The notes under the pieces were generated by a model, which saw only the letters and a program-made list of their open reading frames with translations, did no database searches and was not told where the DNA came from. Both the position numbers and the translations under genes were made by a program. A stretch of DNA of 64,000 bases from an uncultured SAR324 cluster bacterium (GTDB lineage Bacteria > SAR324 > NAC60-12), in the NCBI GenBank assembly GCA_905182865.1, contig CAJJCY010000001.1, forward strand, positions 1 through 64,000, in the 5' to 3' direction. Below are positions 7,681 through 15,476 of the stretch, piece after piece. Numbering within the stretch: the stretch's first letter is position 1; every line of letters begins with the position of its first letter.

Positions 7681-8886
7681 ATGATTAATAGAACTATACT
7701 GAAAGATTTACAAGAAGCGCTGGCTGTATTTCCGGTTGTATTGTTGTGTGGAGCACGTCAAGTTGGCAAATCTACATTGGTTTTGTCACTGTGTGAACAC
7801 TACATTACACTGGACGATATTACTCAGTTGGATGGTGCCAGAGCAGATCCAAAACGGTTTATTCAGGATCTGCCGCGTCCTATTGTTATTGATGAGATTC
7901 AGAAAGCACCGGAATTATTGCCGGCAATAAAGGAAGAAGTAGATCGAAAGCGTAAAAACGGTGATTTCCTTTTGACAGGTTCGGCGAATCTATTGGGATA
8001 CAAGAAAGTGACGGAAAGTCTGGCTGGTCGAATGGGGGTAATGGAACTTTTACCGCTGAGTTGTAGAGAAATGGCTAATCGTGCGGACGCAAATTTAGCG
8101 GATGATCTTTTTTCTGCAGAATGGCCAAATAATAAGACACCTCAGAGTAGTAATTTATTACTTGATAGTCTTCTGCAGGGCGGTTATCCGGAGTTGCAAA
8201 GGATTCACACTCAACGGGGAAGGAATCTCTGGTTTAGTAGTTATGTAAGTACTTATATCGAGCGGGATGTGCGAGATATTGGTGAGTTACGCCACATAGA
8301 CCGATTTATTCATCTACTGAATATTTTGGCTCCACGAAGTGCAACACTGCTGAATAAAGCAGAACTTTCACGGACTGCTGGGATTGAACAGAAAACACTA
8401 ACCAATTATCTCTCTCTGTTGGAAATGGTTTTTCAAATCAAGCGTATTCAGCCATACAGTGCTAACCAGGGTAAAAGATTTGTTAAATCACCAAAGCTTT
8501 TTTTTACAGATAGCGGCGTTCTTTGTCATCTTCTTGGTCTGAACAGCAAAGAAATTCTTAGAAACAGTTCCTATTATGGTGCAATTTTAGAAACATTCGT
8601 TTTTACAGAATTGCTTAAAGCTGTTCAATACAGCGAGTCCCCAACCAGGCTGTGGCACTATCGAACCAGTGATCAACATGAAATTGATTTGCTGATCGAG
8701 AGAGACGGAAAGGTTATTCCTGTTGAGATTAAAGCTGCAAAAACTGTGAGAAAAAAGGATTTTAAACACATTGAAGATCTTCAAAGTAGAAATTCCACAG
8801 TAAAAAACGGTGTTATATTTTATCAGGGTGAACAACTCGTCCCTTTTGGGAAAAATTATGCTATGCCGATTCTGATGCTTTTCTGA
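7681..8886 (+). CDS. AAA ATPase with C-terminal DUF4143
   Basis: A 401-residue protein. An N-terminal AAA_14-type P-loop domain has Walker A CGARQVGKST (residues 23-32) and Walker B IVIDEIQKAPE (about 68-78). A sensor-like TGSANLLGYK segment (about 99-108) and the ERDVRDI motif (about 196-202) follow, both typical of this family. The C-terminal DUF4143 region ends with a nuclease-like core, HEIDLLIERDGKVIPVEIKA (about 337-356), resembling PD-(D/E)XK (D...E-x-K). The molecular role of the family is unknown; such ATPases are common in mobile and defence islands. It is flanked by repeat tracts rather than by partner genes and appears monocistronic. Confidence 0.85.
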   Translation: MINRTILKDLQEALAVFPVVLLCGARQVGKSTLVLSLCEHYITLDDITQLDGARADPKRFIQDLPRPIVIDEIQKAPELLPAIKEEVDRKRKNGDFLLTGSANLLGYKKVTESLAGRMGVMELLPLSCREMANRADANLADDLFSAEWPNNKTPQSSNLLLDSLLQGGYPELQRIHTQRGRNLWFSSYVSTYIERDVRDIGELRHIDRFIHLLNILAPRSATLLNKAELSRTAGIEQKTLTNYLSLLEMVFQIKRIQPYSANQGKRFVKSPKLFFTDSGVLCHLLGLNSKEILRNSSYYGAILETFVFTELLKAVQYSESPTRLWHYRTSDQHEIDLLIERDGKVIPVEIKAAKTVRKKDFKHIEDLQSRNSTVKNGVIFYQGEQLVPFGKNYAMPILMLF

Positions 8887-8901
8887 AAATAGAAGCTGTT
8901 T

Positions 8902-9320
8902 GGACAGGATGACAGGATTGCGGGATTTACAGGATAGGTCTCTTGGGGCTAAGCTGGGGGCTAACAATGGACAGGATTACAGGATTACAAGATTTACAGG
9001 ATAGGGTGTTGGGCTTAGCTGGGCGCATAACAATAGACAGGATGGCAGGATTGCAGGATTTACAGGATAGGGTGTTATGGCTTAGCTGGGGGTTAAAATT
9101 GGACAGGATTACAGGATTGCAGGATTTACAGGATTGTTACAAGAGTTATCCTGTCCATCCTGAAAACTGGCCTGTCTTATACAACTGTGCAGGATTTACA
9201 GGATTGTTACAAGAGTTATCCTGTCCATCCTGAAAATCCTGTTTATCCTGTCTGAAATTTTAAAGAGTTATCCTGTCCATCCTGCAAATCTTGTTCATCC
9301 TGTCTATTTTTAAAAAACCT
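8902..9320. repeat. Large repeat tract with both orientations and a 46-bp direct duplication
   Basis: The left part (8902-9130) runs in ACAGGATT orientation with three companion motifs (about 8944, 9012 and 9070). The right part (9140-9320) runs as TCCTGTCCATCCTG. A segment beginning GCAGGATTTACAGGATTGTT occurs at about 9119 and again at about 9188, about 46 bases duplicated. Each copy can fold back on itself because ACAGGAT is followed within 20 bases by ATCCTGT. Open frames here encode only repeat peptides. From 9321 to 9640 there is unique AT-rich sequence plus one CTCACACAAAG copy (about 9470). Confidence 0.8.
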
Positions 9321-9451
9321 TCCTGTTCACCCTGTCTAATTATTTTTGTAATTAAGGCAACACAAAACTTAATTATTTGAGTTGGGAATTTTTGCACACT
9401 GAATTCAGGGGACATGAAATATAATACACAAAAAGAATTATCCATCATGTA

Positions 9452-9473
9452 CCCAAAATTCTCTTGGTCTCAC
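9452..9473. repeat. 22-bp exact repeat, copy 1
   Basis: CCCAAAATTCTCTTGGTCTC plus AC occurs here and again, identically, at 10056-10077. Both copies run into a degenerate CACRCAAAG motif. This is a third dispersed element of the island, distinct from the octamer. Confidence 0.7.
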
Positions 9474-9652
9474 ACAAAGTCGCTAAGGCGCAAAGGAAGA
9501 AAATAGGCACTGAGTTATTTCTGTCTCGAAAAACACGAAAAGAGGTTTCCTGTTGTATGTTTTTTGTGAAATGAATTAAAAGGAAGATAATGTACCCCAA
9601 TTGTGCTACAATAATTGTCTGAGTAGCATTAACATAATAATGGAGAATAATT

Positions 9653-9910
9653 ATGTCTAAAACTGAGACGATCCGAGCTCGTATTGAGCCGGAGTTAAAA
9701 CATAATGCAGAGACTGTTTTAGCTGCATTGGGGCTCTCTGTGACGGAAGCATTGACTCTTTTTTATAAACAGATCAGTCTGCAGCATGGATTACCTTTTG
9801 ATGTTAAAATACCTAATGACGTGACTATCAAAACTTTAAACCAGGTAAGGAATAGAGAAAATTTAACAGAATACAACAGTCTGGATGAATTAAAGCAAAA
9901 GTTTAAGTAG
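9653..9910 (+). CDS. RelB/DinJ family antitoxin (orphan)
   Basis: An 85-residue RelB/DinJ-type ribbon-helix-helix antitoxin. ETIRARIEPELKHNAETVLA (residues 4-23) forms the DNA-binding strand and first helix, LGLSVTEALTLFYKQI the second, followed by the family's GLPFDVKIPN signature (about residues 43-52). A GGAG ribosome-binding site (9642-9645) lies seven bases before the ATG. The toxin gene downstream survives only as a 24-codon stub. This antitoxin is thus probably without a partner unless it cross-acts on the intact YafQ encoded at 12153. Confidence 0.85.
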   Translation: MSKTETIRARIEPELKHNAETVLAALGLSVTEALTLFYKQISLQHGLPFDVKIPNDVTIKTLNQVRNRENLTEYNSLDELKQKFK

Positions 9911-9915
9911 CATCT

Positions 9916-9990
9916 ATGCGTCTGTTAACAACAAATCGTTTTGAGAAGGACCTGAAACGTGCAATAAAACGAGGGAAAGACTTAAAATAA
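9916..9990 (+). pseudogene. Truncated YafQ-family toxin
   Basis: Only 24 codons remain (MRLLTTNRFEKDLKRAIKRG, then KDLK and stop). They match the start of YafQ/RelE-type mRNA interferases, which are normally about 90 residues with a catalytic His near the C-terminus. It begins five bases after the RelB-type antitoxin stop, in the position expected of the cognate toxin. Sequence after the stop shows no continuation, so the loss is a real truncation rather than a single frameshift. Confidence 0.65.
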
Positions 9991-10055
9991 TTAAAGGGAC
10001 ACGATACTTAATTATTTTCTATTTTCCTTATAATGCCGAATTTGGGATACACGTC

Positions 10056-10420
10056 CCCAAAATTCTCTTGGTCTCACGCAAAGACTCTATTTCCATGCAG
10101 GGCGTTGTGGCTTAGCTGGGGCTGTCTGGACAGGATGGCAGGATTACAAGATTTACAGGATAGATTGTTTTGGCTTAGCTGTGGGTTGACAATGGACAGG
10201 ATGGCAGGATAGTAAAATAGTTATCATGTCCATCCTGAAATCCTGTTATCCTGTCTGAAATTATAAAGGGTTATCCTGTCCATCCTGCAAATCCTGTTCA
10301 TCCTGTCTAAAATTATAAAGGGTTATCCTGTCCATCCTGCAAATCTTGTTCATCCTGTCTATTTTTAAAAAACCTTCCTGTCCATCCTGCAAATCCTGTT
10401 TGGAGGATACTGGTTTGAAT
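10056..10420. repeat. Repeat tract upstream of the second ATPase
   Basis: Starts with the second copy of the 22-bp exact repeat (10056-10077) and CTCACGCAAAGAC. ACAGGATT-oriented units with companion motifs (about 10107 and 10170) follow. The tract then flips to TCCTGTCCATCCTG orientation with a 51-52-bp tandem repeat: ATTATAAAGGGTTATCCTGT starts at 10260 and again at 10312. The bases after the second copy match the tract at 9285-9330. The stretch from 9991 to 10055 is AT-rich and holds no gene that I can see. Confidence 0.8.
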
Positions 10421-10468
10421 TGTGAATCTCTAATTATCTCTATATTTTTTTGTAATATCATTGAATTT

Positions 10469-10485
10469 TCGGATTGTGTATCCGA
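10469..10485. promoter_or_regulatory. Short palindrome before the second ATPase
   Basis: TCGGAT (10469-10474) and ATCCGA (10480-10485) form a perfect 6-bp inverted repeat with a five-base centre, 24 bases before the ATG and next to AT-rich promoter-like sequence. It could be an operator; nothing identifies the regulator. Confidence 0.4.
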
Positions 10486-10508
10486 TATATTAATGATATT
10501 ATCTAACG

Positions 10509-11663
10509 ATGATAGAACGTAACAAGCATTATCTCGCAGTTGAAAAGTCCGTCGAAAGGTCTCCGGTTACAGCTATTTTGGGACCTCGTCAGTGTGGTAA
10601 GACGACCCTGGCGCGCAGTTTTGGTGAGCCACATCAGGCACACTACTTTGACCTTGAGTCTGTAGTTGACCAACGTCGTCTGCAAAATCCTGAGCTCATG
10701 CTCAGCTCTCTGGACGGGGTCATTATTTTGGATGAGATTCAGTACCAACCAGAACTCTTTAATCTGCTCAGAGTTCTGGTAGATCGGCCCGAAAACAAAA
10801 GTCGCTTTGTTGTGCTGGGTAGTGCATCACCTCAACTGATCAAACAAAGTTCAGAGACCCTCGCCGGGAGAGTGGAGTTTATTGAGCTTTCAGGCTTTGA
10901 TCTCAGTGAAATAGATCTTTCCCAAAATTTGTGGATGCGTGGTGGCTTTCCTCGCTCCTATCTTGCTAAAACTGAAGAGGACAGTATTGCATGGAGAGAA
11001 GGATTTATTCGAACATTTTTAGAGCGAGATATTCCCGCTCTGGGTATAAGTATCGCTTCCGGTGCAATGCGTCGCTTCTGGACTATGTTAGCTCATTATC
11101 ATGGGCAAACCTGGAATGGCTCAGAGTTGGGTCGCTCCATGGGGTTGAGTGATAAGACGGTTCGTTCCTATCTTGATATTTTGAGTGCAACATTTATGGT
11201 ACGCCAACTTCAGCCCTGGTATGAAAATATTCACAAGCGACAAGTTAAATCTCCAAAAATCTATTTCAGAGACAGTGGTATCCTGCATAGTCTTCTGGGG
11301 ATTTCAGATTATCACCAATTAACAGGCAACCCCAAGCTCGGAGCCTCGTGGGAAGGGTTTGCATTGGAACAAACATTACAGATCGTTCGCCCTGTAGATG
11401 CTTATTTTTGGTCAACTTACAGCGGAGCTGAGGTAGATCTGTTCTTTATCAAGAATGGGAAACGTCATGGTGTGGAGTTTAAATACAGCGAGGCACCTAA
11501 GGCCACTAAATCCATGTATGTGGCTATTGAGGATCTCTCCCTTGACCATTTATGGGTTGTCTATCCTGGCAAAGATAGCTATCCACTCACTGAAAAAATC
11601 AAAGTACTACCACTGCAGGAACTGAGTGGGGGTGATTTAAATAATTACGACATGAACTTTTAA
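10509..11663 (+). CDS. AAA ATPase with C-terminal DUF4143 (second copy)
   Basis: A 384-residue relative of the ATPase at 7681, but clearly diverged. Walker A is LGPRQCGKTT (residues 24-33) and Walker B is VIILDEIQYQPELF (about 74-87). GSASPQLIKQSSETLAGR (about 103-120) and ERDIPALG (about 173-180) are family motifs. The DUF4143 part contains KSPKIYFRDSGILHSLLG and ends with an AEVDLFF...HGVEFKYSEAP core that resembles a PD-(D/E)XK nuclease. Like the first copy it stands alone between repeat tracts, with TCCTGT-oriented units upstream. Function unknown. Confidence 0.85.
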   Translation: MIERNKHYLAVEKSVERSPVTAILGPRQCGKTTLARSFGEPHQAHYFDLESVVDQRRLQNPELMLSSLDGVIILDEIQYQPELFNLLRVLVDRPENKSRFVVLGSASPQLIKQSSETLAGRVEFIELSGFDLSEIDLSQNLWMRGGFPRSYLAKTEEDSIAWREGFIRTFLERDIPALGISIASGAMRRFWTMLAHYHGQTWNGSELGRSMGLSDKTVRSYLDILSATFMVRQLQPWYENIHKRQVKSPKIYFRDSGILHSLLGISDYHQLTGNPKLGASWEGFALEQTLQIVRPVDAYFWSTYSGAEVDLFFIKNGKRHGVEFKYSEAPKATKSMYVAIEDLSLDHLWVVYPGKDSYPLTEKIKVLPLQELSGGDLNNYDMNF

Positions 11664-11839
11664 TTCATGCACTGCGTTGAAGCTCACGCAAAGATGCTAA
11701 GGCGCAAAGAGAATCTTTTGACAAAATTGCAGGACAAACTGGATTCTCAGACACGGGCGACACTTACCGGGATGGATTTTTTTTGCGGTTCTTCCTTTCT
11801 TTGTTTTGTTTATTGATAAAAATTGTGGGTGGTGGTAAA
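11664..11839. other. Spacer with a CTCACGCAAAG motif
   Basis: Contains GCTCACGCAAAGATGCTAAG (about 11690), a copy of the second dispersed motif seen at about 7452, 9470 and 10075, followed by GCGCAAAGAGAATC. Only a faint octamer trace remains (TTGCAGGACAAACTGGATTC). No gene is supported. Confidence 0.5.
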
Positions 11840-11868
11840 TTGAAATGTGGTCTATTTGTGACTACAAT
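11840..11868 (+). promoter_or_regulatory. Sigma-70 promoter of the RelB-YafQ operon
   Basis: TTGAAA (11840-11845), a 17-base spacer and TACAAT (11863-11868) lie 31 bases before the antitoxin ATG. A GGAG ribosome-binding site follows at 11888-11891. Confidence 0.75.
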
Positions 11869-11899
11869 ATATTACTCACAATCTAATGGAGTTATTATT

Positions 11900-12166
11900 A
11901 TGAGTAAGGCTAATACTTATGTTCGAGCAAGAATTGATACTGCAACCAAGATTCGGGCCGGTAAAGCTTTAAATGCGATGGGGTTGACTGTTTCAGATGC
12001 GATACGTCTGTTGATGCTGCGTATTGCCGATGAGCACCGTCTACCATTTGAGATTAAGGTGCCAAATGCAGAAACTCGCAAGTCGATTGTCGAACTCGAA
12101 TCTGGCAAGGGAAAGAAATTCGCAAGTGTTAACGGGTTGATGAAAGATATCAATGCAGTCGATTGA
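11900..12166 (+). CDS. RelB/DinJ family antitoxin
   Basis: An 88-residue ribbon-helix-helix antitoxin with YVRARIDTATKIRAGKALNA (residues 6-25), LTVSDAIRLLMLRIADEHRLPFEI (partly shown) and a basic, flexible C-terminus. The frame is open upstream to 11783. ATG 11900 is preferred because GGAG sits eight bases upstream, the promoter lies at 11840-11868 and the family start is conserved here. It overlaps the toxin by 14 bases. It is a distant relative of the orphan antitoxin at 9653. Confidence 0.87.
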   Translation: MSKANTYVRARIDTATKIRAGKALNAMGLTVSDAIRLLMLRIADEHRLPFEIKVPNAETRKSIVELESGKGKKFASVNGLMKDINAVD

Positions 12167-12437
12167 ACGCGCTGCTGCTTTCAAGAAGGATTTCAAACGG
12201 GTCAAAGCCACACCGAAACATGCGAAATATATTGATGGATTACTTGAAAATGTGTTAGAGCTTCTGATAACAAACCAACCTCTGCCGGATAATAACAAAG
12301 ATCATCATCTCACTGGTAACTGGGTGGGATATCGTGAGTGTCACCTCAAACCAGATCTTCTCCTGATCTACAAGAAAACAGATAATTATGTGTTGCGACT
12401 GGCTCGTCTTGGGTCTCACAGCGAATTGTTTGGATGA
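12153..12437 (+). CDS. YafQ-family mRNA interferase toxin
   Basis: A 94-residue RelE-superfamily toxin of the YafQ type. FKKDFKRVKATPKHAKYIDG (residues 10-29) is the N-terminal signature. HHLTGNWVGYRECHL (about 51-65) and RLGSHSELF (about 85-93) supply the basic residues and C-terminal His used for ribosome-dependent mRNA cleavage in E. coli YafQ. The 14-base overlap with the antitoxin implies coupled translation. It appears full length, unlike the stub at 9916. Confidence 0.88.
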   Translation: MQSIERAAAFKKDFKRVKATPKHAKYIDGLLENVLELLITNQPLPDNNKDHHLTGNWVGYRECHLKPDLLLIYKKTDNYVLRLARLGSHSELFG

Positions 12438-12555
12438 ATATGGGGTCCACTTCAGTGTTGCATTGAGGCAGAAGGAAAGCACTTAGGCAATGAGTTTTTT
12501 CTACTTACGCAAGAACACGAAAAATAATTATGAATTTTTGTAAGGTGTCTTTTGG

Positions 12556-12611
12556 TAACTGTTCATTGGTCATTGATTTATTGTTATAATCTGTTATAGT
12601 TAAAACAGTTA
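12556..12611. promoter_or_regulatory. Promoter region of the Phd-PIN operon
   Basis: TATAAT (12585-12590) is preceded by a weak TTCATT 17 bases upstream and lies between the arms of an inverted repeat, TAACTGTT (12556-12563) and AACAGTTA (12604-12611). The arrangement suggests an autorepressed promoter for the following pair. The AAGGAG ribosome-binding site is at 12624. Confidence 0.5.
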
Positions 12612-12633
12612 TTTTAAACTTTTAAGGAGTATT

Positions 12634-12885
12634 ATGCAAACAATACCGGCCCTGGAGGCAAAAAATCATTTTGGTCAGTTGATCGAGGCAGCGCAACGAC
12701 AACCTGTTACGGTAACGAAACAGGGGAGACCGGCTATTGTGGTGATGTCAACACATGACTTCGAGAGTTATCAAAAGCAGGCTGGATACAGGTTGTTAGA
12801 TGTGATGAGTCGTATGCAATCTCAAGCAAAAGAGAGTGGATTGACTGAAGAGGCACTTGAAGGGCTTCTCGCTGATGAGAGTTAA
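12634..12885 (+). CDS. Phd/YefM family antitoxin
   Basis: An 83-residue antitoxin. IPALEAKNHFGQLIEAAQRQ (residues 4-23) plus VTVTKQGRPAIVVMSTHDFESY (partly shown) is the canonical Phd/YefM DNA-binding fold. Residues 55-83 are the toxin-binding tail. AAGGAG stands four bases before the ATG. It overlaps the PIN gene by 11 bases. It is not closely similar to the Phd protein at 6754, so this is an independent module rather than a recent duplicate. Confidence 0.87.
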   Translation: MQTIPALEAKNHFGQLIEAAQRQPVTVTKQGRPAIVVMSTHDFESYQKQAGYRLLDVMSRMQSQAKESGLTEEALEGLLADES

Positions 12886-13282
12886 ATGTGTTGTTGATAC
12901 CAACGTATTGATAAGTGCTGCTCTTACCAAAGGTGTACCTTTTCGGATTGTGGAGCATTTAATCAAAAATAATGCACTTATCTTTTCAAAAGAGACCATT
13001 AGCGAGCTTTCATCCAGAATAACTCAACCCAAATTTGATAAATACGTATCAGCAGATGATCGTGAAGCCTATGTCAATAATTTAATCTTGTCCGCTGATT
13101 TGGTCATCATTGATAATCTGATTCAAGGATGTAGGGATAGGGATGATGATAAGTTTCTGGAAACGGCCGTGAAGGGTGATGCTCAATTCATCATTTCCGG
13201 CGATCAAGATTTATTGACCATGCATCGATTTGAAGGTATTGATATTGTAACCGTTCAAGTGTTCGCTGTGTACACAGTTTAA
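12875..13282 (+). CDS. PIN-family toxin component (COG1569 type)
   Basis: A 135-residue PIN protein of the putative toxin group that begins VKCVVDTNVLISA (residues 3-15). Acidic residues recur in SKETISELSSRI (about 43-54), CRDRDDDKFLETA (about 92-104) and FIISGDQDLL (about 110-119). The frame is open to 12857, but ATG 12875 gives the usual N-terminus and an 11-base overlap with the antitoxin. Predicted ribonuclease. It is the last intact gene of the island. Confidence 0.85.
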   Translation: MRVKCVVDTNVLISAALTKGVPFRIVEHLIKNNALIFSKETISELSSRITQPKFDKYVSADDREAYVNNLILSADLVIIDNLIQGCRDRDDDKFLETAVKGDAQFIISGDQDLLTMHRFEGIDIVTVQVFAVYTV

Positions 13283-13373
13283 GAATGGTCACGGGTTTAC
13301 TATTTACTTAAGGGCATCTCTAAAAACAATAATACCAAGTAGAAAAAGGCACAAACACTATAAGGGGTGATTT

Positions 13374-13406
13374 ATGGATTTAGATAAATATGAACAAGAG
13401 CTATGA
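13374..13406 (+). pseudogene. 10-codon stub, possible antitoxin remnant
   Basis: A good ribosome-binding site (AAGGGGTG, from 13362) precedes MDLDKYEQEL and then a stop. The peptide resembles the first residues of small antitoxins that begin with D-K-Y/E-E-x-E-L/I. The sequence after the stop shows no continuing frame. From there to 13518 the only structure is a duplicated GTTCTCAAAAAT (about 13420 and 13442). The assignment is weak. Confidence 0.3.
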
Positions 13407-13518
13407 AGTGGAACCCAAAGTTCTCAAAAATTCACACACAAATGTTCTCAAAAATGTATCCTCATAAAATATTTTCAATATTACATCAACATAATCCCAC
13501 ATTGACCCATTAAATATT

Positions 13519-15384
13519 GTGTCGCCAAGTTTAATTTTAAAATATTTAGCTGATTTACCGCGTCGCGTCAAAGCTGCGTTTTTACTGTGTTTTGATTTTG
13601 TGGTATTGTGTTTTGCGATGCTGCTCGCATTTGCGGTACGTTTTGATCCGGCTTCACTGGAACACCAACTCAATATTTTGTCTGAAGGAGTCTGGGCTTT
13701 GATTGCTGTACAGATGCTGGCTTTGCTGATCAGCGGGTTGTATCGTTCTGTTTTACGCCATGCAGGTTCTGAACTGCTGGTTTTGCTTTTACGTTCTGTT
13801 TTGCTCGGAGCCGGGCTGTTTGCATTGATGAACTTGATGTTGGAATCATATCAACTTCCGCGCTCAATCATTGTGATGAGTGCAGCATTCGCATTTTTAG
13901 GTTTATTGTCTGCTCGGCTGATGATTCGCTGGGTGGTGCGGATCCATGTGGTTGAACCGCAACAGCGTGACAAACTGCAACGGGTTGTAATTTATGGAGC
14001 AGGATCTGCCGGACTGCAGTTATATGAGTCCTTGCGACAGGAAGGTACTTATCAGCTTGCCGCATTTGTGGATGATAATCCAAAATTGCAGGGCGGTCGA
14101 CTGCGCGAAAAGTCCATTTTGTCATTTTCAGGTTTGCAGACACTGCATGCCAATAATCCGCTGGACTGTGTGCTGCTCGCATTGCCGGGTGTGAAACGCG
14201 AGCAACGGAAAAATATTCTGCAGCAAATTCGTCTGCTCAAAGTTGGGGTTCGCGTACTACCGACTGCAGACCAGCTGATGCGTGGCACAGCCGATGCGGC
14301 TCAACTGCAGGAAGTGGATATTGCGGATTTGCTGGGACGTGACGAAATCACACCGGACGAGGAACTTCTGCATCAGGATATTGATGGACAAGCTATTTTA
14401 GTTACCGGTGCAGGCGGTTCAATCGGCAGCGAATTGTGTCGGGAAATTTTACGTGATTCTCCAAAACTGCTGGTTTTGCTTGAACTGAATGAATTTTCGC
14501 TCTACAACGCGGAACGTACTTTCCGCAGCCTGAGTTCGATTCCCATTGTGCCTTGTCTTGGTTCCGTTCAGGACTCTGATCTGCTAAAACATTTACTGCT
14601 TGATCATCAGATAAACACGGTTTACCACGCCGCTGCTTACAAGCATGTTCCGCTGGTTGAAGAAAATCCTCTTCAGGGCTTACGCAACAACGCTCTTGGA
14701 ACACAGACACTTATTGAAAAATGCATCGAAGCGGAAGTGAATTCATTTGTTTTAATTTCGACTGACAAGGCCGTTCGTCCGACTAACGTGATGGGCGCTT
14801 CAAAACGGATTGCCGAAATGATTGTGCAGGATGCTGCCAGACGCTTTCCGGAAAGTAAAATTGGAATTGTACGTTTCGGTAATGTACTGGACAGCAGCGG
14901 ATCCGTGGTTCCGCTGTTTCGTGAACAAATTAAAAAGCGAATGCCGATTACCGTGACTCATCCGGAAATTACGCGCTATTTTATGAGTATCGGAGAAGCG
15001 GCGCGTCTCGTAATACAGGCTGGTGCCATGTCCAAAAACGGTGAGGTATTTCTGCTGGATATGGGTAACCCCGTCAAAATCCGCGACCTTGCTCTGCAGA
15101 TGATTGAACTCAGTGGTTTGGTTCCTGAAAAAGATATTCCACTGCAATACACTGGTCTCCGTCCAGGTGAAAAACTCTATGAAGAACTCCTCATCGATCC
15201 AGCCCAAGCTCAACCCACCCTACATCCCCGCATTTACTCTTCTGAAGAACCTCTCCCTGAATCCGAAATCCTCCAAAAAGAAATTAAACTGCTCAGTGAA
15301 GCAATTTCAAAACGTGACCTGAACTCTGCTTTAGAATCCATGAAAAGACTCGTTCCTGAATATAACCCTGAAAATGGTCAATAA
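13519..15384 (+). CDS. UDP-N-acetylglucosamine 4,6-dehydratase-like membrane protein (PglF/CapD/WbpM type)
   Basis: A 621-residue nucleotide-sugar dehydratase. Four membrane helices (about residues 18-140) precede a CoA-binding-like Rossmann domain (VVIYGAGSAGLQLYESL, about 155-171) and the catalytic SDR domain with ILVTGAGGSIGSELCREIL (about 293-311). HAAAYKHVPLVEENP and the TDK triad in ISTDKAVRPTNVMGASKRIAE follow (in full at about 413-433). The usual SDR tyrosine is Met, as in PglF-type enzymes that make UDP-4-keto-6-deoxy-GlcNAc for glycans. The start is a GTG at 13519. No glycan genes are adjacent, so its pathway is not shown here. Confidence 0.88.
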   Translation: MSPSLILKYLADLPRRVKAAFLLCFDFVVLCFAMLLAFAVRFDPASLEHQLNILSEGVWALIAVQMLALLISGLYRSVLRHAGSELLVLLLRSVLLGAGLFALMNLMLESYQLPRSIIVMSAAFAFLGLLSARLMIRWVVRIHVVEPQQRDKLQRVVIYGAGSAGLQLYESLRQEGTYQLAAFVDDNPKLQGGRLREKSILSFSGLQTLHANNPLDCVLLALPGVKREQRKNILQQIRLLKVGVRVLPTADQLMRGTADAAQLQEVDIADLLGRDEITPDEELLHQDIDGQAILVTGAGGSIGSELCREILRDSPKLLVLLELNEFSLYNAERTFRSLSSIPIVPCLGSVQDSDLLKHLLLDHQINTVYHAAAYKHVPLVEENPLQGLRNNALGTQTLIEKCIEAEVNSFVLISTDKAVRPTNVMGASKRIAEMIVQDAARRFPESKIGIVRFGNVLDSSGSVVPLFREQIKKRMPITVTHPEITRYFMSIGEAARLVIQAGAMSKNGEVFLLDMGNPVKIRDLALQMIELSGLVPEKDIPLQYTGLRPGEKLYEELLIDPAQAQPTLHPRIYSSEEPLPESEILQKEIKLLSEAISKRDLNSALESMKRLVPEYNPENGQ

Positions 15385-15476
15385 ATTTTTAGTTGTAGAT
15401 ATTATTCTAAGTTAATTTTTTGGTTTATTATTACTCTGACCCCTGTTATTTTCTTAAAACATTTTTTACATTATTT

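Noticed and set aside
8943..9233. ORF of 96 residues rich in GLQDLQD
   Set aside because: It is a translation of repeat DNA and crosses two orientations of the tract.
9330..10060. GGGACACGATACTTAATT-type sequence as an insertion-sequence end
   Set aside because: It resembles ends seen beside some transposases, but I see no transposase, no matching inverted end and no target duplication.
2748..13300. Island as an integron cassette array
   Set aside because: Attractive by layout, but the spacers lack recognisable attC symmetry and no IntI is present. Most cassettes also have their own promoters.
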